DNA from: Tetmemena sp. SeJ-2015
Lineage: Eukaryota; Ciliophora; Spirotrichea; Sporadotrichida; Oxytrichidae
Assembly (NCBI GenBank): GCA_027382625.1
Contig: JAJKFJ010022054.1
Span: 1-64,000 of the forward strand
Length of the DNA: 64,000 nt
Direction: 5' to 3'
Shown here: positions 23,565-34,900 of the stretch, in pieces
Numbering within the stretch: position 1 is the first letter of the stretch
Layout of the letters: every line of letters begins with the position of its first letter
Translations under genes and position numbers: made by a program
Notes under the pieces: model-generated
Told to the model about the DNA's origin: nothing
The model's database searches: none
Seen by the model: only the letters and a program-made list of their open reading frames with translations

Positions 23565-24110
23565 TTCGGTTGTTTTTAAATAATCCGTTATTTAAAGGGG
23601 GGATCCCCCCCCAAGTTTTGTAACAGGCTGGAGGGAACATCAACTTTTAAATTTTTTAAAAAAATACTTTTAAAAATTTGGTAACAATGAAATATCATTT
23701 CTATTTTTATATGAAAAAGAAATTTTAAGTTCTTGCTCTCAATTTTTGCAAACAATTTTTAACAAAAAAAAGTGCAGGAGAGACTGCTTTAAGACTTCAA
23801 GTTGACAATACAAGGATGCTTCGGTTCTTGCAATACTTGCACTGGTATAAACCTTGAGTCCCCCAAAACACTTTTTTTTTAATTTAAAATTTAAACTTTT
23901 AATTTTTAAAGGGTTATTTCGGCATTTTCACGGGAAAAACGAATGGCCCCTTTCCCTTTGAAAAATGGGTAAACCCTTTCCCAAAAGAGTGCTTTTAACC
24001 CGCTATAGGCAACTTTAAGCAATCTTTCGCGCTTGGGTTTTTCCCTTTAAAAATTTGGAAGCACTTTCTCACTGCCCCAAGGCCCCATATCCAAAAAATT
24101 CGGAAAAATG
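23565..24110 (+). pseudogene. Cysteine-rich protein fragment in degraded sequence
   Basis: Pieces match the cysteine-rich gene at 48 kb. GTTATTTAAAGGGGGGATCC aligns with GTTACTTAAAGTGGGGATCC there; KLTIQGCFGSCNTCTGINLE (about 23795-23855) aligns with YLTIWGCYYSCKTCTG; and the region near 24030-24090 retains traces of the CPNG/GFYY/HCP block. Homopolymers are expanded and frames broken throughout. Either this is a dead copy or, more likely in part, the consensus is poor. No product can be predicted. Confidence 0.45.
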
Positions 24111-24189
24111 GGGTTTCTAATAGAACTTTCAAAAAATAGTTTCCAAAAGATAGAAGAGATTTTTATAAATTATAAATTTTTCTTAAAAC

Positions 24190-24690
24190 CCAAGGGGGTG
24201 GTCAAAATTAAACAAATGGTTTGTTAGACCAAACTATTTAAGATTTGTTTTGGGCTTTATTTTCATTTGTGGGGAAAAAAAAAATTAAAAAATTTTCATA
24301 AACTATTTAAATTTAAATCAAATTTATATATTTCACTTTCTCACTATTTATTTATTATTCAGTCAATTAAAAATAGAAGGAGTCCAAATTAAATGATAGC
24401 GTGTCTGATTGACTGGTATGATGACAAAAAGCCAGTCAATCAGACACGCTATCATTTAATTTGGACTCCTTCTATTTTTAATTGACTGAATAATAAATAA
24501 ATAGTGAGAAAGTGAAATATATAAATTTGATCTTATTAATTTAAATAGTTTATGAAAATTTTTTAATTTTATTATGACCACAAACTGAGAATCAAGTCAA
24601 GAACGAAATCTTAAATCAGATTGCTCTAACTAAACCACTTGTTTAATTTTGACCACACTCCTTGCTATAAGAATATAAAGTAAAGCATAA
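24190..24690. repeat. Palindrome IR1, arms about 230-250 bp
   Basis: The inner arms 24310-24416 and 24432-24540 are almost perfect inverse complements around a 15-bp spacer. The outer left arm (24190-24300) is the same sequence as the outer right arm but with inflated homopolymers and missing bases, which suggests consensus errors in one arm. The right arm also resembles the single-copy flank near 52.2 kb. Confidence 0.8.
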
Positions 24691-24960
24691 GCCATTTAAA
24701 TCATTAAATATGCTGTACAATTAAAACCAATAAAAAAAGGTAATATTTAAATTGAGTCCGCTGACACTCTCAACATTTTTGCGATGGAGTTGATGTTGAG
24801 TTCTGTCTATTACTACTTATAAGGGTGACTTAATCCTAACTTTAAATTTCGAATCAAACTGAAATATCCGTATCTTAAGTTTATTTTTAGTAATATCGAT
24901 ATAGACTATCATTTAATAATTAGTTACAATCAAACTAATTAAAAACATCAATCCTAAATT
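24540..24960. repeat. Repeat R4, copy 1
   Basis: Similar to 52200-52660 (plus) and 62820-62960 (minus). The best landmark is CACTCTCAACATTTTTGCG followed by a TATTACTACTTATAAGGGTG-like block. In two copies it immediately precedes a short coding island. It may be a shared promoter or untranslated region of a small gene family, or part of an element. Confidence 0.5.
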
Positions 24961-25125
24961 TTAAAAGAGTTTGAAGAGCTGGAGGTATTCGATGACGAAG
25001 TACTTTCTGCCAAGTATTCTCCTCAGACAACCCAAGTAGGATATTTGAAGGGATTTGATAGGAGGGAGTCATTCTGCAAGTCTAGTGCTATCCACAGGGT
25101 GATACACTTAAAAGGAAATTTGTGA
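24961..25125 (+). CDS. Coding-like island, unidentified (54 codons)
   Basis: An open frame with good codon character begins LKEFEELEVFDDEVLSAKYS, continues QTTQVGYLKGFDRRESFC and ends at TGA 25123-25125. It directly follows repeat R4; the equivalent place at 52.66 kb has an island beginning MESYLIKEIEKYQNFSV, so the two may be diverged relatives. Start, splice sites and function are unknown. Confidence 0.35.
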   Translation, partial: LKEFEELEVFDDEVLSAKYSPQTTQVGYLKGFDRRESFCKSSAIHRVIHLKGNL

Positions 25126-26180
25126 GACAGGTCAGACACTTTAAATTTTGGTTATCAGATCAGCTGATAATACAAGCCATATAATTTGAGAATGAAGAAG
25201 TAATTAGAATACTCTTGAGAAGGCGGATGCTTTTGTGAAGTAAATTGAGATGGAGTTAGAAATTCAAAGAATACTAAATTATAGAAATGGTAACCTTCTG
25301 CACAGCAAAGCAGTAGGTAATTTCTTATAACTGTCCACCTAAAGTAAAGATATATATGCTCCATCCTATTCAGGTAAAAACGCTACCTTCTAGCTTCCTC
25401 GTTTAAAGGTAGCAGGCAGCCCATGGCTATTAAACATATCTTGATTAAAACCACTGAGTGGAAGTTGCTCACATCGTAGAATGTGCAAAGGAATGCATAA
25501 TCACTGATACAGTACTTTCATTATTCAAAAAGGAGATTAATTGAACGATAACTTAAGTAGGCAAGAAAAGGATTGAGTAAGGACATACCCTATCCTCAAA
25601 TCATGAGAACAATTGCAAATCACTGGAGGATTAATGATGGGATATGATCATCCATGTGACTTCTAAAAAAGCACAATAAGCTTATACTCTATTGAGTTTT
25701 TTTTTTCTTCACTTTCAATCAAACCTTATGACAACTTCATGAATTAGAGTTAAAGGAAACTTTGTATTTTTTAATTCAACAAAAAATACTTGATAGAATA
25801 TTATAATGCAATTAACTTTTGTAAATTATGCAATTTCAATTAGAGATATTTGCTTAAGCCTATGAAGAGATCTTTAGAAGCAAATAATCTTTTAATGGAA
25901 GACCTAATCGCGATACTTCAAAATAAAGTGTAATTAATGATGAAGAAATGAGAATAAAAAATTATTGCTGAATACTTTTAAAACTTATAAACAACAGCAA
26001 CTGATAGCTATCTTAATTTCAAAAGCAACTTTAAAATGCGAGAATATAGTATGCACTTGTAATTTTAATATTTTTGAGAATGAAAAGATATTGAAAATTG
26101 CATTTTACTGTTATAAGGTTGATTGAGTAAAAATGAAACAATGATAGGATTGATTATGAATCTATTGTTTTTTATTTTAT
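25126..26180. other. Unassigned stretch
   Basis: Mixed composition, no convincing frame. A small hairpin is formed by GCTACCTTCTAGC.../GGTAGC near 25382-25410. Several short open frames exist on both strands without consistent support. Confidence 0.3.
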
Positions 26181-26760
26181 TTATAACTAATATAAGCTAG
26201 AATTTAATAGATTATAAAGTGAAAATATATTTCTAATCATTTTACAAATAATATTTTAGACGCTACAATGGAGGCAACTCTTGGAATTCATAAGCTATCT
26301 ACCGCATAAGAAGATCGTTGCCAGTATAAGTAGTGAGACCAACTGATTGAAGAAGGTAAGTATGACTACTTTTGAATACATAATCCCCATGAATGTAATT
26401 TAGAAACATTTTAATGATTTTAATGGTTAATGTCTAAAAAAGATAAGTTCTAAAGTCTAAATCCATTTAAGCAATTTCTCTATTTTTTAAATTCTCACCC
26501 TTATTAACATTTTTAGGTTTCTACTAATACCATTTAAAGATTGGGCTCTTAGAATGATCTCTATTACTCATACTGATTTCCTGCAATTGAACAAGAAGAA
26601 GTAAAAGGAAAGGAATTTCAAATTTTGTCATATATTTTCAAAGAGCATGCACTTATACTGTCTTCTACTTATAAAGCTTTGTATTTCTGTAAAGTTATTA
26701 ACTCACTAATAAAAAAAATTCTTCGGTATAATATTGAAGTATCATCACTGATTTAATGAG
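26180..26760 (+). repeat. Repeat R3, copy 1, with a short conserved ORF
   Basis: It aligns with 47360-47920, from TATAAGCTAGAATTTAATAG to TGTAAAGTTATTAA. Both copies contain GCTACAATGGA(G/A)GCAACT with a short frame (MEATLGIHKLSTAQEDRC here, MEATFAIPCPSSAHEDTY in copy 2), then GGTAAGT and TTTTTAGGTTTCTACT, which look like an intron donor and acceptor. The part after the acceptor has small length changes between copies. It could be a tiny gene pair or a non-coding element. Confidence 0.45.
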
Positions 26761-26788
26761 ATTCTATTTTAATAATAATACGTTGACT

Positions 26789-28868
26789 TATAGTTGACTC
26801 TTCTTTATAAACTTTCATAATGTGGCTGCTCAGATGAGTGGCATTTGACTTTTCTTGTTTTAAATCTCTGTGAGCTATGTTTACTTTAACCAGCATTCAA
26901 TTAAAAGTACACTATAATTAAATCAGTCAAGCATCATATTTAAACACAGGAATAACGGAATAAATGAGGAAGAATATGAGAGATCATACTTGCAGTCAGA
27001 TTGGTTTTTACTAGTTATTTCATCAGTCCAATTTTTTAGAAGATTGAAATGGGATAATTAATTACCGTGGGTATTTATCTTAACTTAAGCTTCAATATTG
27101 AAAGCTATCTTTAAAGAATATTCCTTGATTAAATTTTTCTAATTATAAGTAATGAGATCAGGTAATTAGTCTTGCAAAGACCATCGAAGCTCATTTCTGA
27201 GGGAAAAAATTTTCATTATTCTAGCCGTAACTTTTTCCTGTGATGGAGAGGGACTTTAAGAAATGATTTCTCGACATTGAGCAGATTTCAGTCTTAGGAG
27301 ACTCAGAAGGATTTTATGCAATACATGGCAATCTTTCTTATAGAGAATTCATTTTGTCGCAGCAAGCAGTATTTAACTCACTCAAATACAGTGGAAAGTA
27401 GTATTTGAATGAAGCGGGAAGCGAGCTAGAAAAAAGCAATAAGAAGGGAGCAATCTCTCTTAAGCCTTCAAATTTAACAAAATTTTCAGCATCTTCACAG
27501 GAAATCTTAAAGAATTGGCCCTTCAAAATCAGGGGTTTACTAAAATAAATAATATGGGAAGAGTAAAGGGGGGACAAAGAACTGAGAAAGGGAGTTCAAG
27601 TCGTCTAATCGGTGATCAAGCTCATTAGGTCTGTCAGATTGCAGAGCATCCAGAACCTCTTAACTTAGAATCAGGCTAACATGCTCATGTGAGAGATGCT
27701 CACAGATCGAAATAGAAGCTGGAGACTTTGTTCAAAATCTAAAGGAACGTAAACGCGAAACAAGGGCCAGACTTGTCTTACATTGAGGAGCTGCTTCTCC
27801 TATATAGAGAATGAGATTAGGATTCTAGCAAATGCAACTAAAAGCAGCTCAATTACAGCAGACATAATTTAGGAGTTCAAGCTGCAAAAGACTGGATGCT
27901 CTCTATAAAGTCATTGCAAAGCAGATCAATCCCTAGATGAGGCGTGCTTGACGGCATTTATAGAACGGCACGGGTAAAAAAGCCTTGTGTCAGAGCTGAG
28001 GGTGAAGATCTTCTAGTCAGAATTATTGGAAAAAGTTTGCGAGGCTTTATTTTAGATAAGAGAAAGTCATGCTTGCGTCCTAATCTGGTCAAAATAGATG
28101 AGGCGAACTCTCCTGATTTCTTAGCCAAAATAAATTGAAAAATAAATAGATTCATAGGCTTAGTAGGTAATTGTGAATAATGGAGATGGGAACAAGAGAT
28201 ACTTGACCGTTTCAGTTTTAATGATTTAAAATAAGACGCCGCTGAAAATAATGGATAATTTAGATAGAGAAGTATTTTCTAGCCTGAGTGAAATTCGTTG
28301 AAATGCTTCGATGCGAAGGATGTATAGAAAGCAATTCCCTTTTGGAGCATATGAGCTGGTAAAATATTTTAAGGAGATTTTTTAAGAGGAACTCAACTAT
28401 GGGAAAGGAGGGAAGAAGAATATGATCTTGCAGATAAGAGCCCATAAGAAATGACAGAAGCGGGTGAAGAACATTTCGCTTGATAAATACTAATGAATTA
28501 TAAGCTTAAATGCATTTTAAGTAACAAAAAGAATTTCTAATAGCTAAGATAAATACCCACGGCAATTAATTAATGCATTTCAATCTTTTAATAAAAAATT
28601 GGAACTTGAAAAGAAAAATAAACCCAAAAGTAAAAACCATTTCTAAAATGCAAAAGTTTGATTCTAATATTCTTACCCCAAAAATTTTTTCCTTAATTCC
28701 AAGTGTTTAAATATGATGCTTGATGATTTAATTATATTGTAAACTTTTAATAGAATTGCTGGTTAAAGTAAACATAGCCATAAAATTAAAACAAGAATTT
28801 AAGTCAAATTCACTAATATTGGTAGCAGCCATCTATGATAAAGTTTATTAAGTTTAGAAGAGATCAAC
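26789..28868 (+). mobile_element. TE2: 2.1 kb element with about 300 bp terminal inverted repeats
   Basis: The left arm 26789-27085 and right arm 28540-28868 are inverse complements over about 300 bp at roughly 80 percent (for example GTTTACTTTAACCAGCA versus TGCTGGTTAAAGTAAAC, and TACCGTGGGTATTTATCTTA versus TAAGATAAATACCCACGGC). Between them lies a long plus-strand coding-like region. No transposase motif was recognised, so it may be a non-autonomous or gene-carrying element. It sits next to repeat R3 and duplication D3. Confidence 0.7.
27267..28301 (+). CDS. Coding region inside TE2, unidentified
   Basis: One frame runs 141 codons (27267-27692), is broken by a single TGA, then continues 202 codons to TGA at 28299-28301. 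Early residues include FLDIEQISVLGDSEGFYAIH, GNLSYREFILSQQAVFN and KKGAISLKPSNLTKFSAS; the second part includes SLDEACLTAFIERHG and SELLEKVCEALFQIRE. Many TAA/TAG are read as Gln. The content is charged, helix-rich and soluble in character. Part of the second half is also open in a neighbouring frame, so the exact frame there is uncertain, and the internal TGA could be a mutation, an error or part of an intron. I see no DDE, RNase H or other mobile-element domain. Confidence 0.5.
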
Positions 28869-28869
28869 T

Positions 28870-30600
28870 CGTTCGTCAATAATTTGCAGAATGAATCTGA
28901 AATTTATTTTAAAAATGTGTTCTTTTTTAAAATATAATAACAAAATGGGTTTAGAATGACTGCGTATCTCTTTATAAGTTTTAAAAATTAAAATTTAGCA
29001 GGCTTTGGATATGTTTCATCTCACAACTGACAAAGTAGTATTAAGGAGGAATATATATTTTGAATAGAGTGGAACTAAAACAGAACTCTATGACTTTCGT
29101 CCCAAAAATTTTTAAGAAATTCTTGTAAATTTACAAATTTAAACTATTTTTTTAAAAGAGGGTTATAATAACAAAATTTTCAGAATGACTACATCTCAAA
29201 ATTTTAACAACTAAAAAATTTCACGGGTAGTTTATTAACTGGTGATTAAAATAATTTTTAAACATAAAAAAAGTTAAATTTCTTCCATAACAATTTTATT
29301 AAATTTCTTTTAGTTTAATAGAATCAATGATACCAGAATCAGGAAAAAGCTAAAAATTTGAAGGCACAACCCAATTTTTCTGGCATTTATTTTTTAATTT
29401 TTTTTAATTAAATTTAAAACAATTTTGAGGGAAAGCGGTTTTTTTTAAAAAGCTTATTAAAAAATTTGGGCCAACAAGGACAGCTTGTGTAATATCTCTA
29501 GACTTAAAAATAATAATTCGTTTGCTTACGTACTCATTTTCAGAAGGTTAAAGAAAACCTATTGAAAATAGGGGCCCAAAGAATTATATTCTCACAGTAT
29601 AGTTGCTTATTGCCTCTATTACGGATGATAATACATTGAAGCTTCTTAATCAAATAGATCAATGCAAATTACATAGAATTGTTATAATCAGACGAAATCT
29701 TAGAGTTCTGTTTTAGTTCCTACTTCTATTCAAAATATATATTCCTCCTTAATATAAGACTTCAGCATAATGATTCAAATAATTTTGCCTGCCAAACATC
29801 TGAGACATGCTAAAGAAGTAATGAAAATCAATAATCTTCTAAATGCAGATGGTAAACATAGTTTGCTATCCAATCAAATGCTCAATTTAATATCAAAATA
29901 ATAGACAAATATAATTTTATGAAATATTGATTTAACTTAATGCTACCCCTCTTCTCCTCCTCAAATAAGAATAGCTACTAACTCGATGCCTAATCACTGT
30001 ATTTATTCCGAATAAAAAATTAAAATGTACTTATTTAAATTTAAATTAATACAATAGTTTAGTCTGGCCCTGTATAAGCTCTCATTGACTTTTAAGTTAA
30101 CTTCAATACTCAACTTACTTAAATCGACCCAGTCATATCCAATTTAATTTATATATTCTTATGTTGAACATAAAGAATAATAAATTAAGATTATTTATTG
30201 GAGAATAATTTATTCACAATTTTATAATCTAGGTAAGGCGGACCTCAGATCTTTTTTTATTATTTCTTCTCTCAATTTAATTAGTTTAATATTTTAGAGT
30301 CTGAGACTGGCCAATTAAAATGTAAAAAAATTGAATTTTTTTAGAGGATCTCTATTCTAATACCTCTGCTTTTACCTGATCTGTTCATATCTTTTCCAGC
30401 GACCTTCATATCTTTATAATTTCAAATTTTAATTAAGATGATAATTCAAACAAGATAAAAATAAGCAAATAAAGTGTAGAATAAGCCTAGAATTACTTCA
30501 TCATTAACTCAAATGACTTTTGGCTACCTCCACTAAGAATTCTCCATCGCCATTTACCTAAGAATAAGCAAGAAGTGAAACTTTTTCTATTAAGAATTAA
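28870..30600. repeat. Segmental duplication D3, copy 1
   Basis: It matches 53390-55840 and then 57165-57300. Landmarks: TTTAGCAGGCTTTG, AACATAGTTTGCTATC.AATCAAAT, CTACTAACTCGATGCCT-like DNA near 29980, and CAAATGACTTTtGG near 30514. It has its own inverted arms (about 28985-29110 and 29650-29770). The segment 29120-29480 has inflated homopolymers and may be poor consensus. This copy lacks the inverted-repeat element present at 55841-57162 in copy 2. Confidence 0.6.
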
Positions 30601-31640
30601 TTATGCTAAGTTTTCCAAAAAGTAAACTTACAGAATTAAAGAGGGAATATTCTCAGAATCAGCCAGGTTGTTTAAATTAATCAATGATAAGTTAAAATTT
30701 TAGATTAATCTTTCTTCTTTGTATAAACTAATTATTTTCAGATATTTTCTGTCTAACCTACTAATAAAGCAAGCAATATAAATAATTCCTTCCAGTATGA
30801 GATTCTTCTTAAATTAGAAAACCAATAATTTCTTGTCATTTAAAGAAAGATTTTTTTAATTTTCAACTGCTTGTTGGAATATATTAAACTATTTATTATT
30901 TAAAGAATAATAAAATACTTAATCAGCTTTGACTCGTAAGGGGAATTTCATCCTTAAATCATTTAACTGTAAATTAAAATTCCCAAAAGAGATTAGGAAC
31001 CAAAATTAAATAAAGAGAATAACTATTTATAGCTTTCTTCATATTTAAAATTTTATAAATTAATTTTTTCCTCCAATTTATCCCATGAGTCCTCATTATT
31101 AATTTTCAATTTTAATTATCCACAGGTCCGCCCACCATGTGTACGAAAGTAAAAGTTTGAATTAGTATACCCATTATTTTCTTTAGATATATTTAGAGAT
31201 CAAGTAAGGAAAAATTAAAAATAAAAATACTTCAGGAACGTTGAAGGATGTAGATCCACAATAACAAAAAATTAAGATAATTTTGCTGTAAATATGGATC
31301 ATACAAAAATTTACAAATATTTAAAATCCTTTCTTTAATTTTTTTAGGCTAAGAGCACACCTATAGTAGTGGATGAGCTTGGAAATAATTAAAATAGAAA
31401 TTTTTAAGTGGGCGAGGGGTATTCGAGAGATAAATTCTCCATCATAAAAATGTGTAATATGATGAAAATTAATATCGGATATAAGGGTTGTTTTTATTTA
31501 AAAATTGGCTTTTATTTCTCTTATTGGCATTAAGACGCACAGCTATATATCTAATGGATTATTAAATTAATGTACCTATTTATTATTTCAATTCCCATTA
31601 CGTCATTAACAATACTCTTAGCAGTTTTTTTTACAATTTA
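30600..31640. other. AT-rich spacer
   Basis: No coding island or structured repeat could be supported between duplication D3 and the Y2 locus. Confidence 0.35.
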
Positions 31641-31960
31641 AAAAATCGAATATCGAAATTTTTGTAATTTTTCTTAATTTTTTTTTTTTAATTGGAGACT
31701 AATTAGATCTAAATTCGAACAGAAGAGGCAGATTTTCCTTTGCAGCGTTTAAATTTATTTTAAAAAAATTTTAAATTTTTTTTGGTTTTTTTTAATTTCC
31801 CATTTAAAATAAAAGGAAAAATTAAAAAAATTTTAGAAAGGGGAGTAGGAAAAAAATAAAAACTGTGAGGATTCTTTTTTTTTATTTGAATAAATTTAAT
31901 AATGTAGTGAACGGGTAATATTTTTTTTTTTGAAAACTAAATTGCTCTAAACATATTTAT
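31640..31960. other. Suspected low-quality consensus
   Basis: Dense T and A homopolymers and repeated AAATTTTT blocks just before the first Y2 island. The equivalent place before Y4 (59.21-59.30 kb) is far less distorted. Confidence 0.4.
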
Positions 31961-31964
31961 TTAT

Positions 31965-34900
31965 GTTTTTAAAATCCTAGTCGAAAACTAACACGCTGAG
32001 ATGCAAAAGTAAATGGGTGTCAAAGCTTCCAGATTCGGTAAACTTTAAATCCTACAGTTGGGATAATTTAGCTGATAATTTAAAAAAATTTCAAATTTTT
32101 AAAAATTTTTTAATTTAAAATTAAAAAATAAGCAATTGTTAAACTGTAATTAAGTGGGTTTGGTTTATTGCCATTTAGTTTATTGCTAAATTAAAAGCAA
32201 CTTTATTGGTGCAGGGTCCCTTGGTCAGAAGTGTGAGAACTCTGCTCTTCAGGATTCAAACTCTGTAATATCTTCTTCACTTCTCAAATAAATATAATTT
32301 TAAAGAAGCAAAAATCTTATTTTATAATTAAGTTAGCTATTAAATAAGCTCATGTTGATCGATGTTGCTCGCAACAGAAAACTATTTTTAAAAATTCAAA
32401 TTTTTACCAATACTAACGCGGTTGATGAGATTGTTGGTGTCTCTATTGATGGAGTACCTATCAAGTAAAGTGCCACCAGTTTAGGTTATGATCCATTATT
32501 CCCCAAGTCCTCCAAAGTAAAACCTGTCGCTTACGATGACTGTATTGGGTACTAAGATCAATTTAAATTAGTTAATGTAAATTTAAATTCTACCACTATA
32601 GTTCAAATCATAAAAATTTGACTAAATGATTTTATATATCACACATTTTCTTATTATTATTTGACATACGTAATCAAAGGAGACTAGATTCTGTAAAGTT
32701 GCAAATTTAATTATAATTTATGATTGGTGACTTAAGAACTGTAAATTATTCAGATAGGATAGATTATTCGTTGATGGTCTTCTAAATTATCAGCTTTTAT
32801 TAATATTCTAACATTCAGGAATAGATAAAACAAATGAAATAAATAATGATTCTTATTCAATATAATTTGAAATGGAGTCTCATTTTCATTTTCAGTTGTT
32901 AAACATCTTTAATTTTAATTGTAATTTAATGAAATAGAAATATAAATAAAATTGTTTAATTTTAAAATTAATTTGCTATAAAAATAATAAAGATTTCCTA
33001 TTTGTACAATTAAGGCGTGCTAAATTTTACAAATTATGAGGAGCAATCATACCAAACGACCCATCAATAATTCAGAGAAAAATTAATGATGAAGCTGTTG
33101 AGGGAAGAGTGAAAATACAGTTTGTGATTAAAATAAATTTACTTTATATTATTAAAAATATAACTATTTACAATTAAGTAAACTTTTAAAGAAAATTAAA
33201 TATAGCGAAATTTAATGGGAATAAGAAATTAATTAATTTAAATTTAAAATATTTTGAGTGGAGTTGTGTTCAGTTTAAATACTATTAACCATTCGATTAA
33301 GCATAGAATTCTAAGAACTTTTTATACTTGCAACTTTTGTGTGGAAGCGCTCAGTAAAAAGTTATAAGCGACACAAGTTTAATAAAAACAAAGCATTTAG
33401 ATGATTTTAAACTGTGCTATTCATATCTCACTGCTTAGAAGTGCTATGAAGATGATTAATGAAGAAACCCATTTAACCTTTTTATAAGCTATCGAACAAA
33501 GCTGCAGATTGGAGGGTGTTTGAGTAATTTCAACTGTCAAACCAAGTTGCAAGTCCTCATTTATTATTTTACCAATCTCCGATTTTAATTAAAATTCCAA
33601 CTATACTATAGCAGCAACTTTCTCTTTTTCTTCAGCCTTGATGTAAGAAAAGAGTAATTCATCCATAAAGAGTGCAGAAAGAAAATTAAGGTAGATCTTT
33701 GTCAAATTGAATTAGTATTTTTCTCCAACCTTACAGGTCGTAAGACTCTATACATGACATTCACAGTCAAACTTTCATACGGATAACTCTTAAAGGATTA
33801 TTCTCTTAAAGTCGCTGATCTGGTTAAAGACTATTTTCAAGATAAGCTTGAAATGTAAACGAATATCGCATAGAACAATGTAGAAAGGATATAAGCATTG
33901 TTGAGATATGGTCATCATAATAATAATAATAATAGACAGCATATGAGTAATCTCAAATAGACTTATCTTTAAAATAAATTATCGATAGTTCTCAACTGAG
34001 TGCAAATTTGCAAGCTCTTATGATAGCTAAACTATTGTACTCGAAGCACTAAGGAAAATGCAATTGGGAAGCGAAATCTTTCATAGAATTGCTTCAGCAA
34101 AATATCCAAGGTCACTCAATATTATCGATGCTAACTAAAGAAAGAAACGAGATTAATATTCACTTCAAAATACATTAACAATTAAAAGTTTTATCAGAAC
34201 AGAATTAAACTATGGAAGAGATATTTCAGATCTACTTAGAAACTTCTAGAGGAATTCTACAAATTTATATTTAATAAAAAAGCGGGAAAGATTTGCACAT
34301 TCTGATTTAAAGCAAATTAAACACAGTAAAATCCTCTGCTGTAAGTTAAATTGAGCAGAACTTATCGAATCAACTACTGCCTGATACAACAAAAAATTCC
34401 AATGAATACTTAATAGAAGTAAATAGCGAGTCTCATATCGATATCATGAAAGAGATCAAATACCTCAAATTTCTTGAACTGAGGAATATATAATAAATCA
34501 AGTTTTATTGAATGATATGGATATCCAGTGAATATCAAGTTCGGCATTAAAATTAAGTAAAAAAGGATGAAAGGTGATCTTTTCATCGAATGATGATTCT
34601 TTATTGAGCTTGAAGCCGATAGATGAAGAGCCATTGACTTCTTGGACAGAGTTTGTCAAGATAATAAAGGAACGAGAAAGTAATCTTAGAAATTACCGAT
34701 ATAAGAAATCAAGTTGGCAAGATATTTTAAGGTATGTTCATTAAAGCTAGAAGACAGCTAAATAAAGTGGGAGGGAAGACTTAAATTGAATTAAGAACTT
34801 AATTAAATGAGTGCAGATGATAGTTTTTGGGTCAGTAAATGATTCACTCTAAAGTAAAATGTATATACTCTTAAAATAATTATCTCTTATTTATTAATCA

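Noticed and set aside
23866..23876. CCCCAAAA-like telomeric or TBE-end motif
   Set aside because: A single short occurrence inside degraded sequence, with no tandem C4A4 array; a second single CCCCAAAA at about 21508 is equally isolated.
27958..28155. Minus-strand ORF opposite the TE2 coding region
   Set aside because: The plus strand has a continuous frame of over 200 codons there and coherent composition; the minus frame is its mirror.
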